DNA of 64,000 nt from Clostridiales bacterium (GCA_023663185.1 JAMPHY010000015.1:19575-83574), one strand, 5' to 3'. Counted from the first letter of the stretch, positions 1 through 10,332 are shown. Program-made: numbers and translations. The notes: generated by a model from the letters alone, not told the origin.

Positions 1-1859
1 ATGAAACCGCAGGAAGAAGAACCGATAGCGTGGCGAAACATTTTCTTGCTTTCCATAATTCACAGGGCGGCATACATGGGACTCATTCTGATACGCCGCC
101 GCGTCTTTTGCAGGAAGTATATGCTAAACCGTTCCAAGCGGCTATTGCGGAAGCAAAACTAAAAGGCGTTATGCCCTGCTATTGCTCCATTAACGGTGAG
201 CCGCTTTCGGCATCATACGGGCTGTTGACGGAACTTCTGCGGGAAGATATGGGCTTTGAAGGGCTCTGTGTAAGCGACTATGGAGCAGTAGGCGGAGTAC
301 ACAATGTTCAGCACGTCGCAGAGACGGAAGGGGAAGCAGGGTTGTGGTGCATGGAAGCGGGAATGGATATAGAAATGCCAAGCCCCACGGGATATGGAGA
401 AGAACTTAAGGAGATGTTTGTATCCGGTAAAGCGGATATGGCGGTGCTTGACCGGGCGGTACTGCGGGTGCTTACGGCAAAATTCCGTATGGGGCTGTTT
501 GAGAACCCTTATGCGCTTGAAGGTGAAGAATTGCGAAAGGTATTTTACCGGAAGGACGACCGCGAGATTTCTTTGCAGTCGGCAAAGGAGTCAATTGTGC
601 TGCTAAAGAATGACGGCACACTTCCTATAAAGCGGAATGTGAAAAAAATTGCCTTAATCGGTCCTCATGCAGACTGCGCAAGGAAATTTTTCGGAGGCTA
701 TACGCATATGTGCATGATGGAATCTACATATGCAGTCGCTAATTCCATTGCGGGAGTAAACGGAAGTTATAGTGAAGATGATATGGAAGTTAAAACAGTT
801 CCGGGGACAAATATTCAGTTGGACGAAGGAAAGATTTTTGATGATATTCTGCGCAGACAGAAACCGGACTGTAAGAGCCTTTTAGAAGAATTAAGGGAAA
901 GATTGCCCGATACAGAGATAAGCTATGCCTATGGGTATTATATTGCCGGAGACGGACAACAGCATTTTGCAGAGGCGCTTAAACTGGTGGAAGAAGCTGA
1001 TATTGCGATATTGACTCTTGGGGGAAAACACGGCACCTGCTCTATGGCGTCTATGGGAGAAGGAGTTGATTCAGGCGATATAAATCTGCCATTCTGTCAA
1101 GACGAATTTATAAGAATGGCGGCAAAAACAGGAACGTCGCTTGTTGGCGTGCATTTTAACGGTAGACCGATTTCGTCTGATGAAGCGGATAAACATCTTA
1201 ACGCTATACTTGAGGCGTGGAATCCGGCAGAGGCAGGAGCGGAGGCTATAGTAAGCGTACTGATAGGAGATTATAATCCCGGTGGGAAACTGCCGCTATC
1301 GGTTGCTTATAATTCAGGGCAGATTCCGATTTATTATAATCACCCTAACGGTTCTGCATGGCATCAGGGAGATAGTATCGGATTTGTAAACTATGTAGAC
1401 CTTCCGCATACGCCCAGATATTGTTTCGGACATGGGCTCTCATATACGGAATTTGCCTATTCCGATTTGAAGATTCTTAAGAAAGAAATTGCGCCGAATG
1501 AGAAGGTGCAGATTGAAGTCGTGGTTTCTAATATTGGAGATAGGGAAGGTGATGAAGTGGTCCAGCTTTATCTAAGAGACAGATATGCGAGCATGACAAG
1601 ACCTGTGAAAGAGTTGGCAGGATTTAAACGGATTACTCTGAAATCGGGTGAGAAAAAGAAGGTTATATTCGAGGTATCCGCAAGCCAGATGGCGTTTCTT
1701 GATAAGGATATGCGCTGGCGTATTGAGAAGGGGACGATTGATGTGGAAATCGGAAGTTCTTCTGAAGACATTCGCCAGTCGGGAGAATATAAAGTAAAAG
1801 AGACGGGCTGGATAACTGGCAGAGACAGGGCGTTTTATGCTGATGCTGCAAATGATTAA
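1..1859 (+). CDS. Glycoside hydrolase family 3 protein, 5'-truncated by window edge
   Basis: This is a GH3 beta-glucosidase-like exo-glycosidase that removes terminal sugars from oligosaccharides. The reading frame is open to base 3, and the residues before the GTG at 30 still match the family (a VAKHF motif with upstream TDS), so the gene begins outside the window. The segment around GLCVSDYGAV contains the expected catalytic Asp of the SDY motif. The middle region is the GH3 C-terminal alpha/beta domain (LLKNDGTLPI, IALIGPHAD, GGKLPLSV). The last ~110 residues are a fibronectin-III-like domain (GDEVVQLYLRD, PVKELAGFKR). No signal peptide can be judged because the N-terminus is missing. Exact sugar specificity cannot be read from the sequence. 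The family call is secure. Confidence 0.93.
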   Translation, partial: ETAGRRTDSVAKHFLAFHNSQGGIHGTHSDTPPRLLQEVYAKPFQAAIAEAKLKGVMPCYCSINGEPLSASYGLLTELLREDMGFEGLCVSDYGAVGGVHNVQHVAETEGEAGLWCMEAGMDIEMPSPTGYGEELKEMFVSGKADMAVLDRAVLRVLTAKFRMGLFENPYALEGEELRKVFYRKDDREISLQSAKESIVLLKNDGTLPIKRNVKKIALIGPHADCARKFFGGYTHMCMMESTYAVANSIAGVNGSYSEDDMEVKTVPGTNIQLDEGKIFDDILRRQKPDCKSLLEELRERLPDTEISYAYGYYIAGDGQQHFAEALKLVEEADIAILTLGGKHGTCSMASMGEGVDSGDINLPFCQDEFIRMAAKTGTSLVGVHFNGRPISSDEADKHLNAILEAWNPAEAGAEAIVSVLIGDYNPGGKLPLSVAYNSGQIPIYYNHPNGSAWHQGDSIGFVNYVDLPHTPRYCFGHGLSYTEFAYSDLKILKKEIAPNEKVQIEVVVSNIGDREGDEVVQLYLRDRYASMTRPVKELAGFKRITLKSGEKKKVIFEVSASQMAFLDKDMRWRIEKGTIDVEIGSSSEDIRQSGEYKVKETGWITGRDRAFYADAAND

Positions 1860-1918
1860 TAAAGTAAAAGACACACCCATATAATATATGTGATAACATC
1901 TGATTTGATAAGCAAATC

Positions 1919-1926
1919 AAAGGAGC
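1919..1926 (+). promoter_or_regulatory. RBS deciding the GTG start of the S8 protease
   Basis: AAAGGAGC lies about 7 bases before the GTG at 1933, supporting that non-ATG start. Confidence 0.6.
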
Positions 1927-1932
1927 ATAGTT

Positions 1933-3780
1933 GTGTCGCAAAAGTTTGAAAATCTGCTGAATCTTGCGCTGGATACTTCGATAGAGGAACGGAATAAATC
2001 GCTGGAATTGAATATCGGTTATGAACAAGAAGACAATACTTGGGAAATTATCATAAAATATCATGGTAATCTACAGCAGGGATTGTCTTCTCTTTTGGCT
2101 CTGCCACGGGGAAATCTGATACAGATAGAGGAGTTGATAGCGGGCTATGCGATTCTGACTGTTCCTGCGTCATTGATAAATGAAGTCGCGTCAGTTGAGG
2201 AGATTGAATATGTTGAAAAACCTAAGCGGTTATTTTTTGAAACCCTGCAGGGAAAGACCGCTTCGTGCATATTTACAGGAAATCAGACGGTTTCTTCATT
2301 GCGCGGCAGGGGGGTTTTAGTAGCTGTTATTGATTCGGGAATTACATGGAGAAATAGAGACTTCCGCAATGCTGATGGAAGCAGCAGAATTTTATATTTG
2401 TGGGACCAGAGCTTACAGGCGGAGCAGGTATGGGAGCAGATTGCTGAAAGGGGGCTTCTTAGTGATGAAAGAAGGCGGGACTATGCCGCCCCGGAAGGCT
2501 TTCTGACGGGCGTAGAGTTTAGCCGTGCGCAGATTAATGAAGCTTTGAATGCTTCGTCTATGGCTGACGGCAGCCTTTTAGTACCTAGTCTGGATACATC
2601 GGGACACGGAACGGCAGTAGCGGGTATTGCAGCCGGAAGCGGAGAAAACTATGGAAGCGTTTACGAAGGGGTGGCGCCGGAGAGTGAACTTATTATAGTG
2701 AAACTTGGAACTCCGAGAGCTGATTCGTTCCCGCGGACCACAGAGCTTATGCGGGCGCTGACCTATGTAATAAGAAAATCTTTGGAACTGCGTATGCCGG
2801 TTGCGATTAATTTAAGCTTCGGCAATACTTATGGCGCGCATAATGGGACTTCGCTCTTAGAGAGATTTATAGATAACATATCGGAGATAGGGAGAAATGT
2901 AATCTGCGTCGGCAGCGGAAACGAGGGAGCGTCAGGCGGACATACATATGGCAGTATTCTTGGGGAAACACGGGCACTTATAGAACTGGTTGTGGGGAAC
3001 TATGAAACAGGGCTGAATGTCCAGCTTTGGAAAGATTATGCGGATATATATAATGTAAGATTAATCTCTCCTATTGGAGAAGAGTTTGTTATAAATACCG
3101 CCAGAGCCGGAAAGCAGAGTTATACTTTGGAGCAGACGAAGATTCTTTTATATAATGGCGAACCAGCCCCATACCTTACCAGTCAGGAAATCTATTTTGA
3201 TTTTTTGCCGGGAACTAATAGGAGTTATATTAACAGCGGCATATGGACATTTGTTTTGGAAGCGGTCAAAACAGTGACAGGAAATTATACCTTATATCTG
3301 CCGTCTGAAACTGTGCGCTCAGGGCAGACTCGCTTCGTCAGACCTACGCCCGATGTGACGTTGACGATTCCTTCCACAGCCTCTAAGGTAATTACAGTCG
3401 GCGCCTACCATACATTTTTAGACGCCTATGCTGACTTTTCCGGACGCGGCTATCTGTATCAGGACAGACTCGGCAGCCGCACGGAAGGGGCGTTTGTCAA
3501 ACCGGATTTAGCCGCCCCCGGAGTCGATATTATAGCGCCGACCAGAGACGGCGATTATGCGGCAGTCACCGGAACTTCCTTTGCTACGCCCTTCGTCACG
3601 GGGGCGGCAGCATTGTTGATGCAATGGGGAATCGTGAACGGCAACGACCAATATCTTTATGGTGAAAAGGTAAAGGCATACTTGCGAAAGGGCGCAAAAA
3701 CAATAAGGGGAGAAAAAGTATACCCTAATGAGAGAGTTGGCTATGGGGCGTTGTGTCTGGAGGATAGCCTGCCAGAGTAA
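1933..3780 (+). CDS. S8 family (subtilisin-like) peptidase, Csp-like
   Basis: This is a serine protease of the subtilase fold. The triad is visible: Asp134 in AVIDSGI, His225 in DTSGHGTAVAGI and Ser549 in GTSFATPFVTGAA, with the oxyanion Asn in GSGNEGASGG. About 140 residues of beta-rich sequence lie between the Asn and Ser motifs, matching the jelly-roll insertion of clostridial CspA/B/C spore-germination proteases. The N-terminal ~100 residues resemble a prodomain. There is no obvious signal peptide, which also fits the Csp group. A role in germination is inferred only. Many gut Clostridia carry several such paralogs of unknown substrate. The gene is monocistronic in appearance, 73 bases after the glycosidase and 85 before the next gene. 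Confidence 0.9.
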   Translation: MSQKFENLLNLALDTSIEERNKSLELNIGYEQEDNTWEIIIKYHGNLQQGLSSLLALPRGNLIQIEELIAGYAILTVPASLINEVASVEEIEYVEKPKRLFFETLQGKTASCIFTGNQTVSSLRGRGVLVAVIDSGITWRNRDFRNADGSSRILYLWDQSLQAEQVWEQIAERGLLSDERRRDYAAPEGFLTGVEFSRAQINEALNASSMADGSLLVPSLDTSGHGTAVAGIAAGSGENYGSVYEGVAPESELIIVKLGTPRADSFPRTTELMRALTYVIRKSLELRMPVAINLSFGNTYGAHNGTSLLERFIDNISEIGRNVICVGSGNEGASGGHTYGSILGETRALIELVVGNYETGLNVQLWKDYADIYNVRLISPIGEEFVINTARAGKQSYTLEQTKILLYNGEPAPYLTSQEIYFDFLPGTNRSYINSGIWTFVLEAVKTVTGNYTLYLPSETVRSGQTRFVRPTPDVTLTIPSTASKVITVGAYHTFLDAYADFSGRGYLYQDRLGSRTEGAFVKPDLAAPGVDIIAPTRDGDYAAVTGTSFATPFVTGAAALLMQWGIVNGNDQYLYGEKVKAYLRKGAKTIRGEKVYPNERVGYGALCLEDSLPE

Positions 3781-3865
3781 AGCAGCGTATAATATTCCAT
3801 TGACATTGTTTCCTTAATTATATATATTTATAAAAAATACATGTAGAAAAAGGGCGGATAAAAAT

Positions 3866-4690
3866 ATGACGCATATAACTACGATATTCATCTGGTTCAT
3901 CTTATATAGTATTTTAGGCTGGATTTGGGAGACTATCTTTTGCAGTCTGAAAGGGTTGAAATGGGATAACCGCGGCATGCTTATAGGTCCGTACTGCCCG
4001 ATATACGGCGTAGGGGCTGTACTTGATATTCTGGTCTGCGGAAGATTTGAAAGTGCGGTTACGGTGTTTCTGGTCTGTGTAATTGGTTCTGCTGTATTAG
4101 AGTATGCCACATCATATTCAACGGAACGAATATTCCATGCGGTCTGGTGGGATTATAGCAAGATGCCCTTGAATCTCAATGGAAGAATTTGTCTGCCCTG
4201 TTCTTTGGGTTTCGGCGTAGCGGGGATAGTCGTCTTATATGTGCTTCAACCGTGGATAGCTAAGTTGACCGAAATTATTCCGCTAGTATGGCAGGAACCG
4301 CTAGCTATGTTGTTTATGGCGGTATTTGCGGCGGACTGTGCTTTGACTGCTGATTCCCTGATTGCCCTTAATGTAAAACTGGAAGCCATACTCAGCGCTG
4401 TGGATAATCAGATTTCAGAGAAATACAGCGCTTTTCTCGAGAATCATTCCAAAGGGCTTCATACCGAGCTTGGTTCCTTCAAGAATAAAATTTCCATAGA
4501 AGAATTTAGGGAGCATAGATTAAAAGAGGAAGTTAAAGAGGCTTTGAATGTTATGAATTGGGGACAGAGACGGGCGCTGCGCTCATCGGTTTCATTTTCA
4601 CAGCGGTCGCGTTATGAAGAGTTTGGACGCAGAATGAAGCAAATGCTTTCTACATACAAAAAGAGAACGGGCGAAGATGAGACAACCTAA
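3866..4690 (+). CDS. PF06541-type putative ABC transporter permease (DUF1113)
   Basis: This polytopic membrane protein belongs to the CmpB/PF06541 family. Family marks are LGWIWET near the first helix, NRG.L.GP..PIYGVGA after it, and WWDYS..PLNLNGRICL before the last helices. About five hydrophobic segments occupy residues 1-165. A cytoplasmic charged tail of ~100 residues follows, longer than in the paralog at 55920. The family is annotated as 'putative ABC transporter permease', but no ATPase partner is adjacent and transport has not been shown as far as I know. The ATG at 3866 follows an AGGGCGG sequence. Function is unassigned. Confidence 0.8.
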   Translation: MTHITTIFIWFILYSILGWIWETIFCSLKGLKWDNRGMLIGPYCPIYGVGAVLDILVCGRFESAVTVFLVCVIGSAVLEYATSYSTERIFHAVWWDYSKMPLNLNGRICLPCSLGFGVAGIVVLYVLQPWIAKLTEIIPLVWQEPLAMLFMAVFAADCALTADSLIALNVKLEAILSAVDNQISEKYSAFLENHSKGLHTELGSFKNKISIEEFREHRLKEEVKEALNVMNWGQRRALRSSVSFSQRSRYEEFGRRMKQMLSTYKKRTGEDETT

Positions 4691-4751
4691 AAAGAGGAAT
4701 AGACTTGGCTGTACCCTGCGAATGAATAGTGTCTGCACCAAACTTTATCCC

Positions 4752-4780
4752 TTGATTTAGCCGTCCGGAAGAGATATATT
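4752..4780 (+). promoter_or_regulatory. Possible sigma-A promoter for the hybrid kinase
   Basis: TTGATT (4752-4757) and TATATT (4775-4780) are separated by 17 bases. The predicted transcript start would lie only ~13 bases before the ATG at 4800, which is short but leaves the RBS intact. Weak evidence. Confidence 0.35.
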
Positions 4781-4799
4781 ATATATGAGGTGGCTGCTT

Positions 4800-7700
4800 A
4801 TGAAAAAGAAAAAACATTTACAGGAAATCGGTTATGCTATATTCCTTTTAATTGCTATTATTTTTTTGTTTTTATGGTTTACGGCTCAGAACAGTGCAAG
4901 GACGGAGAAACAGAACCGTGATTATGCGGCGGATTCCACACAGATGAAGTCTGCGCAGATTGACGCCGATTTAAGAAACGCATTAGGCAGGATTGAAACG
5001 TATGCGTATTTTGTGGGTGAAGGTCTTTCTAAGCCTGTGGTTGATATGCAGCAGATTGCGGCGATTGAAGGAAAATCACAGTTTGACGCAATTATGTTTA
5101 CGGACATTAATGGTATGGATTATGCCACAGATGGCAGAATGGTTGATGTTGCTTGGCGCCATTATTATAAGGACGGTATCGGCGGAAACAGTGGTATAGA
5201 GATTATTTTTGATTCCCAATTTTTTGATGAAACGATGGCTTGTTTCTACGCCCCTGTATACTATGACGGGCAGATTATCGGCGTACTCAGAGGGGTGTTC
5301 CTTGCCGAAGAGTATTTAAAGAGTATGCTTTCTACTACATATTTTGGCGAAGCCGCCCAAGTCTTCTTATGTACTCCTGATGGCAAGGTGATTGCCAGCT
5401 CCGATGGCGTTTCTTATGAAAAACAGATTCTTGATGCTTTGACTGAAACCGGCACCATAGATAAAGACGCCGCCGCCAAAGTACAGCAGATTTTTGAAAA
5501 TGGAGGCAGCGGCGCGTTTGAATGTGATTCATCGAGCGGGACGGATAATATTTGCGTCTCTTATCTGCCACAGTACGAATATGTCCTTGTACAGACCTTT
5601 CCGAAAAATGTCACCCATCAGATGATTGTGGAGGAAAATCTTGTCGGCGTTCAATTAGAGATTATGCTGATTGTCCTGTTTGTCATTTATATTGTCCTTA
5701 TCATTATCCGCGCCGGACACAGACGTAAGTTGCTGGAAAAAGAAAATCGGGAGATGGGTTATATAATAAGCGGTGTCAACACATTGTTTTCACGATTTGC
5801 AATGGTTGATTTGGAAGAAGGCACTTATCAATATCTGGCGGGGACGAAGCCGGAGGACAAAGAGATTGCAGAAAGCGGAAGCTATGACAGCCTCATAGCT
5901 TATCTGTCTGCGGTAGTGCGGGAGGACCGCCGTCAAGATTTTCTCAACTTTATGGATAAAGACAATATTATAGGCGCGATGAAAGGGCATAACGATTTGC
6001 GTTATGAGCGTTGTGTAGTGAAGGACGGACACATAGAATGGGAGCACATAAATATTATTTGTCTTGAAAGAAAAGGCGATAGGGCGGCTAAGGTGCTGTT
6101 TATCCGCCAGAATATAACGGAATTAAAGGAAGAAGAGCTGCGTATTCAGAGAGAACGCTCGCTTGCAAACCGCAGGGAGAGGCAGTACCAGACCGCGATT
6201 TTGTCCAGCTCTTTTTATAATTTTGAGTTTAACTTGACTAAAGACCTGATAGAGCTGGATATTGCCAGAAATGTAGGCGGAGAGAAGATATCCATGCTTG
6301 AGAAGGTGGGGCTGGCAGTTCCGTGCAAGGCTTCAGAATATTTTGAGAGGCGCGGAAAGTTTGTTCTTGAAGAGTTTAAGGAAAATTATGACGAAGTTGT
6401 CAATATGGAAAACCTGAACAGATGTTATGAGCAGGGTGAGAGGGAAGTCGTAATCGAGTATTGGGACGGTGTGCCGGGAGATGAACAGATGTGCCTGCGC
6501 CAGTCATTTGTAATGACGAAAGATGAAGATACGGACGATATTATGGTTATGGTGCTTACCAAAGATGTTACGCAGCAGGTTATCAAGCAGAAAGAGCAGA
6601 CTCAGGCGCTGCAAGACGCACTTTTGCAGGCGCAGCACGCTAATAAGGCAAAGACCACGTTCTTGTCCAACATGTCGCATGATATCAGGACTCCTATGAA
6701 TGCGATTATCGGATTTGCCACTATCGCGGTCAGCCATATTGATAATAAAGATCAGGTTTTGGACAGCTTACAAAAAGTACTTTCGTCGAGTAACCATCTT
6801 CTCAGCCTGATTAATGATGTGCTTGACATGAGCAGGATTGAGAGTGGTAAAGTACAGATTAAAGAGCAGGAGTGCAATATCTCCGAAGTAATACATAATC
6901 TGGTAAATATTATTCAGCCGCAGGTCAAAGCGAAGCAACTTGAATTTTTTATTGATACTTTTGAGGTTACAAACGAGGACGTTATTGCGGATCCGCTTAA
7001 ATTGAATCAGATATTTATTAATTTGCTCAGCAACGCCGTAAAATACACGCCTGCTGGCGGTACGGTTTCCTTCCGTATTATGCAGAATACTACGTTCAGA
7101 CACGGATACGGGGATTATGTATTTATTGTCAAGGATAACGGTATCGGTATGTCGCCAAGTTTTGTAGAGCATATATTTGAACCATTTGAGCGTGAGTCCA
7201 CTGTGACGCAGAGCGGCATTCAGGGAACCGGCTTAGGTATGGCGATTACCAAGAATATCGTGGAAATGATGAACGGCACCATAAGCGTTGAGAGCGAAGC
7301 AGGTAAAGGCAGCACATTTACGATAGAATTAGGATTAAAGCTGCAAGATGCGGAAAATATTGAGAAACAGATTAAAGAGCTGGAAAATCTGCGCGCATTG
7401 GTTGTGGACGATGATTTGAACGTATGCGACAGCGTCAACAAAATGTTAAAGCAGATAGGTTTGCGCTCCGAATGGACGACTTCCGGCAGAGAAGCGGTGT
7501 ACCGCGCTAAGATGGCGCATGACGAAGGCGATTCCTATCATACTTATATTATTGACTGGCAGATGCCGGGACTTAGCGGAGTAGAGACGGCGCGCAGGAT
7601 TAGGGAAGCTGTCGGCGACGAGGCTCCCATCATTATTCTCACGGCATACGACTGGACTGATATAGAGGAAGAGGCAAAGGCGGCGGGCGTTACCGCTTTC

Positions 7701-8186
7701 TGTGCCAAACCTATGTTTATGTCCGATTTAAAGACGGTGCTGCTTGCCGCTAACAATCTGGTGGAAAAGCAGGAAGAAGCTCCGGCGTGGACAGCGGAAG
7801 ATTTCAACGGCAAACGTATTTTGCTTGTAGAAGATATCGAACTTAACCGCGAGATAGCGCAGGTAATTCTGGAAGAGGCAGGCTTTGTCGTGGATACGGC
7901 TCCGGACGGAACAGATGCGGTATCCATTATGGAGAAGGCGGAAGAAAATTATTACGACGCGATTTTAATGGATATCCAGATGCCTATCATGGACGGATAC
8001 GAGGCGACCAGAACTATCCGCAGGCTTCCGAGAAAAGATGTGGAAGCTTTGCCTATCATCGCTATGACGGCGAACGCGCTCGAAGAGGATAAAGAGGCGG
8101 CGCTTAAAAACGGAATGAACGCCCACATTTCCAAACCGATTGATATAGACGTATTCATATCTGTGCTTAAGAAGTTTTTGTTATAA
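4800..8186 (+). CDS. Membrane hybrid sensor histidine kinase with two receiver domains
   Basis: This is a 1128-residue hybrid kinase. I place the start at 4800 rather than the in-frame ATG at 4785, because GAGGTGG (4787-4793) is well spaced as an RBS only for 4800. Domain order: TM1 (about 10-30), an extracellular Cache-like sensor (~35-280), TM2, cytoplasmic PAS-like regions, a HisKA domain with phospho-His627 in NMSHDIRTPMNA, an HATPase (NQIFINLLSNAVKYT, DNGIGM, GTGLGMAI), receiver 1 with Asp919 (IIDWQMPG) and receiver 2 with Asp1058 (ILMDIQMPIMDGYEA). It has no Hpt domain, so phosphate must pass to another protein. The Hpt protein at 50314 is a candidate but is not linked. The ligand is unknown. 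Confidence 0.93.
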   Translation: MKKKKHLQEIGYAIFLLIAIIFLFLWFTAQNSARTEKQNRDYAADSTQMKSAQIDADLRNALGRIETYAYFVGEGLSKPVVDMQQIAAIEGKSQFDAIMFTDINGMDYATDGRMVDVAWRHYYKDGIGGNSGIEIIFDSQFFDETMACFYAPVYYDGQIIGVLRGVFLAEEYLKSMLSTTYFGEAAQVFLCTPDGKVIASSDGVSYEKQILDALTETGTIDKDAAAKVQQIFENGGSGAFECDSSSGTDNICVSYLPQYEYVLVQTFPKNVTHQMIVEENLVGVQLEIMLIVLFVIYIVLIIIRAGHRRKLLEKENREMGYIISGVNTLFSRFAMVDLEEGTYQYLAGTKPEDKEIAESGSYDSLIAYLSAVVREDRRQDFLNFMDKDNIIGAMKGHNDLRYERCVVKDGHIEWEHINIICLERKGDRAAKVLFIRQNITELKEEELRIQRERSLANRRERQYQTAILSSSFYNFEFNLTKDLIELDIARNVGGEKISMLEKVGLAVPCKASEYFERRGKFVLEEFKENYDEVVNMENLNRCYEQGEREVVIEYWDGVPGDEQMCLRQSFVMTKDEDTDDIMVMVLTKDVTQQVIKQKEQTQALQDALLQAQHANKAKTTFLSNMSHDIRTPMNAIIGFATIAVSHIDNKDQVLDSLQKVLSSSNHLLSLINDVLDMSRIESGKVQIKEQECNISEVIHNLVNIIQPQVKAKQLEFFIDTFEVTNEDVIADPLKLNQIFINLLSNAVKYTPAGGTVSFRIMQNTTFRHGYGDYVFIVKDNGIGMSPSFVEHIFEPFERESTVTQSGIQGTGLGMAITKNIVEMMNGTISVESEAGKGSTFTIELGLKLQDAENIEKQIKELENLRALVVDDDLNVCDSVNKMLKQIGLRSEWTTSGREAVYRAKMAHDEGDSYHTYIIDWQMPGLSGVETARRIREAVGDEAPIIILTAYDWTDIEEEAKAAGVTAFCAKPMFMSDLKTVLLAANNLVEKQEEAPAWTAEDFNGKRILLVEDIELNREIAQVILEEAGFVVDTAPDGTDAVSIMEKAEENYYDAILMDIQMPIMDGYEATRTIRRLPRKDVEALPIIAMTANALEEDKEAALKNGMNAHISKPIDIDVFISVLKKFLL

Positions 8187-8212
8187 CAAATAATAAAATT
8201 CAGGAGAGAATA

Positions 8213-9049
8213 ATGCCTAAAAATAAGGTAATCGTGGTACAAAATATTAATATTACTGTTTCTGAAGAAAACGTTGATGATTATATCTGTATAACTGATA
8301 TTGCAAAAGCAAAAGTAGGGCAATCAAGAAGCGCAGATGTTGTAAAAAACTGGCTGAGAAACAGAACGACATTAGAATTTCTAGGTACATGGGAGCAGAT
8401 TTATAATCCTGACTTTAAAGTAGTCGAATTCGACCACTTTAAAAGTGAAGCAGGCTTACATACGTTTGTGCTTAGTGTTTCAGAATGGATTGAGAAGACA
8501 AACGCCATAGGATTATTTGTAAGGCGTGGAAAATATGGCGGTACATATGCTCATAAAGATATTGCATTTGAGTTTGCTTCAGCAATCAGTCCTGTTTTTA
8601 AATTATATTTGATTAAAGAGTTTCAAAGATTGAAAGAGGCGGAGAGTGACTCAAAAAAGATTGAATGGAATGCAAAAAGATTTTTGTCTAAAAATAATTA
8701 TTTGATTCAAACAGATGCAGTTAAAAATTATTTGATACCATCAGAAAATTATAAAGAAAATTTAGAATGGCTGGCATATGCGGAAGAAGCTGATATTTTG
8801 AATGTGGCATTATTTGGGTTTACTGCAAAAGCATGGAGAAATGAAAATCCCGAATTGGCAAAAAAGAATAATGTGAGAGATTTTGCGTCAATTAACGAAT
8901 TGACAGTTTTATCTAATTTGGAAACGCATAATGCACAACTGATTCGCGAAGGTAGAAGCAAGACAGAACGATTTCATATTTTAAAAGAGATTGCTGAATA
9001 TCAGTTAAGTGTTCTTAGTGCGGCAGAACGTATAAAATTGATTGAGTGA
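8213..9049 (+). CDS. KilA-N domain protein
   Basis: The N-terminal ~135 residues match the KilA-N DNA-binding domain common in phage and mobile-element proteins: YICITDIAK, WLRNRTTLEFLGTWE, GLFVRRGKYGGTYAHKDIA and FASAISPVFKLYLIKEFQ. The C-terminal half is helical and has no motif I recognise. The gene starts at an ATG preceded by AGGAGAGA and lies 27 bases after the hybrid kinase. It is visibly richer in A+T than its neighbours, which suggests transfer. No phage structural genes are nearby, so it is an orphan. A DNA-binding regulatory role is inferred from the family alone. Confidence 0.87.
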   Translation: MPKNKVIVVQNINITVSEENVDDYICITDIAKAKVGQSRSADVVKNWLRNRTTLEFLGTWEQIYNPDFKVVEFDHFKSEAGLHTFVLSVSEWIEKTNAIGLFVRRGKYGGTYAHKDIAFEFASAISPVFKLYLIKEFQRLKEAESDSKKIEWNAKRFLSKNNYLIQTDAVKNYLIPSENYKENLEWLAYAEEADILNVALFGFTAKAWRNENPELAKKNNVRDFASINELTVLSNLETHNAQLIREGRSKTERFHILKEIAEYQLSVLSAAERIKLIE

Positions 9050-9144
9050 AATAATTTAAAAATTTCATTTTCCTAAACATGTCATATGCTGTATAATAAA
9101 AATATACTATTTCGTATCAATCTAAAATTCAGGAGGGAAACAGC

Positions 9145-10251
9145 ATGATTTACAAACCGTTTAAAGACATCTCACTCTCAAGGCTTGGAATGGGCAATAT
9201 GCGGCTGCCAGTTCAGGCAGACAAGGCAGGAGCGCCCATTGATCGCGTGCGGGCGCAGGAAATTATCGACTATGCGATGGCAAACGGCATTAATTACTAT
9301 GACAGCGCTTATGTGTATCACAGCGGTGAATCAGAGAAGTTCCTCGGAGAAGCAATGAAGAAGTATCCGAGAGAAAGTTTTTATTTTGCGACGAAATACA
9401 TATTATCGGCAGGACCTGATTATAAGGCGGTGTTTGAAGAGCAGCTTGACAGGCTTCAGACAGATTATATCGACTTCTATCTCATTCACGCCATCAGCGA
9501 CGGAAATTATATGAAATATATTGAAAGCGGAAGCGTCGATTATTTCCTTGAGCAGCAAAAGGCGGGCAGAATCCGTTATCTCGGCTTTTCCTCACACGCG
9601 AGCGTAGAGTCGCTTGCGAAAATGGCGGACCATCACCAGTGGGACTTTGCGCAGCTCCAGCTTAATTATTATGACTGGCAGTATTCAGATACTGCTAGAG
9701 AGTATAAAGTTCTTGAAGACAGGAACATACCTATCATGGTAATGGAGCCGGTGCGCGGAGGTAAATTAGCGTCGCTCTCAAGCGAGGCTGAAAGCATGCT
9801 TAAAGCGGCACACCCCGATTGGAGTATGGCTTCATGGGCGTTCCGCTGGATACAGCGTTTGCCGCAGGTACAGGTAATCTTAAGCGGAATGTCAAATATG
9901 GAGCAGATTAAGAATAACGTCGCAACATTTGCAGAACCCGGCGCTTTAAGCGATGAGGACGCCGAACTTTTGCTTAAGGCATGCGATGTGTTTAAAAACC
10001 ATCTGAACGTGCCTTGTACGGCGTGTCGCTACTGCTGCGACGATTGTCCGATGAAAATAGATATTCCGGCATATCTTAGCCTGTATAATAAATATAAGAC
10101 TGACGGCGAGTGGGTATTAGAGCGCATGAGCAGTATCGAAAGCGAAGGCAAGCCTTCCGATTGTATCGGCTGCGGCGCGTGTACCGGACATTGCCCGCAG
10201 AGCATTAAAGTACCGGATATTATGTCGGAACTTGCGACGTTATCTAAATAG
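9145..10251 (+). CDS. Aldo/keto reductase with C-terminal 2x[4Fe-4S] ferredoxin domain
   Basis: This is an NAD(P)H-type oxidoreductase with the aldo/keto reductase barrel in residues 1-285. It includes the catalytic set Asp53/Tyr58 (YYDSAYVY), Lys84 (ATKY) and the His of FYLIHA. The last ~85 residues hold two Cys clusters, CTACRYCCDDCP and CIGCGACTGHCP, typical of 4Fe-4S binding. This fused architecture is common in anaerobic Firmicutes, where the substrate is usually unknown. The RBS AGGAGGG is strong. The stop is followed by a convergent gene (10333-11127). Confidence 0.94.
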   Translation: MIYKPFKDISLSRLGMGNMRLPVQADKAGAPIDRVRAQEIIDYAMANGINYYDSAYVYHSGESEKFLGEAMKKYPRESFYFATKYILSAGPDYKAVFEEQLDRLQTDYIDFYLIHAISDGNYMKYIESGSVDYFLEQQKAGRIRYLGFSSHASVESLAKMADHHQWDFAQLQLNYYDWQYSDTAREYKVLEDRNIPIMVMEPVRGGKLASLSSEAESMLKAAHPDWSMASWAFRWIQRLPQVQVILSGMSNMEQIKNNVATFAEPGALSDEDAELLLKACDVFKNHLNVPCTACRYCCDDCPMKIDIPAYLSLYNKYKTDGEWVLERMSSIESEGKPSDCIGCGACTGHCPQSIKVPDIMSELATLSK

Positions 10252-10332
10252 ATATTACATAACAGATTGCAGAATATTGAGAGTTTCTTACAAAATAAGC
10301 ATCGCCGGACAGGGAACGGTTGAATAGCTGCT

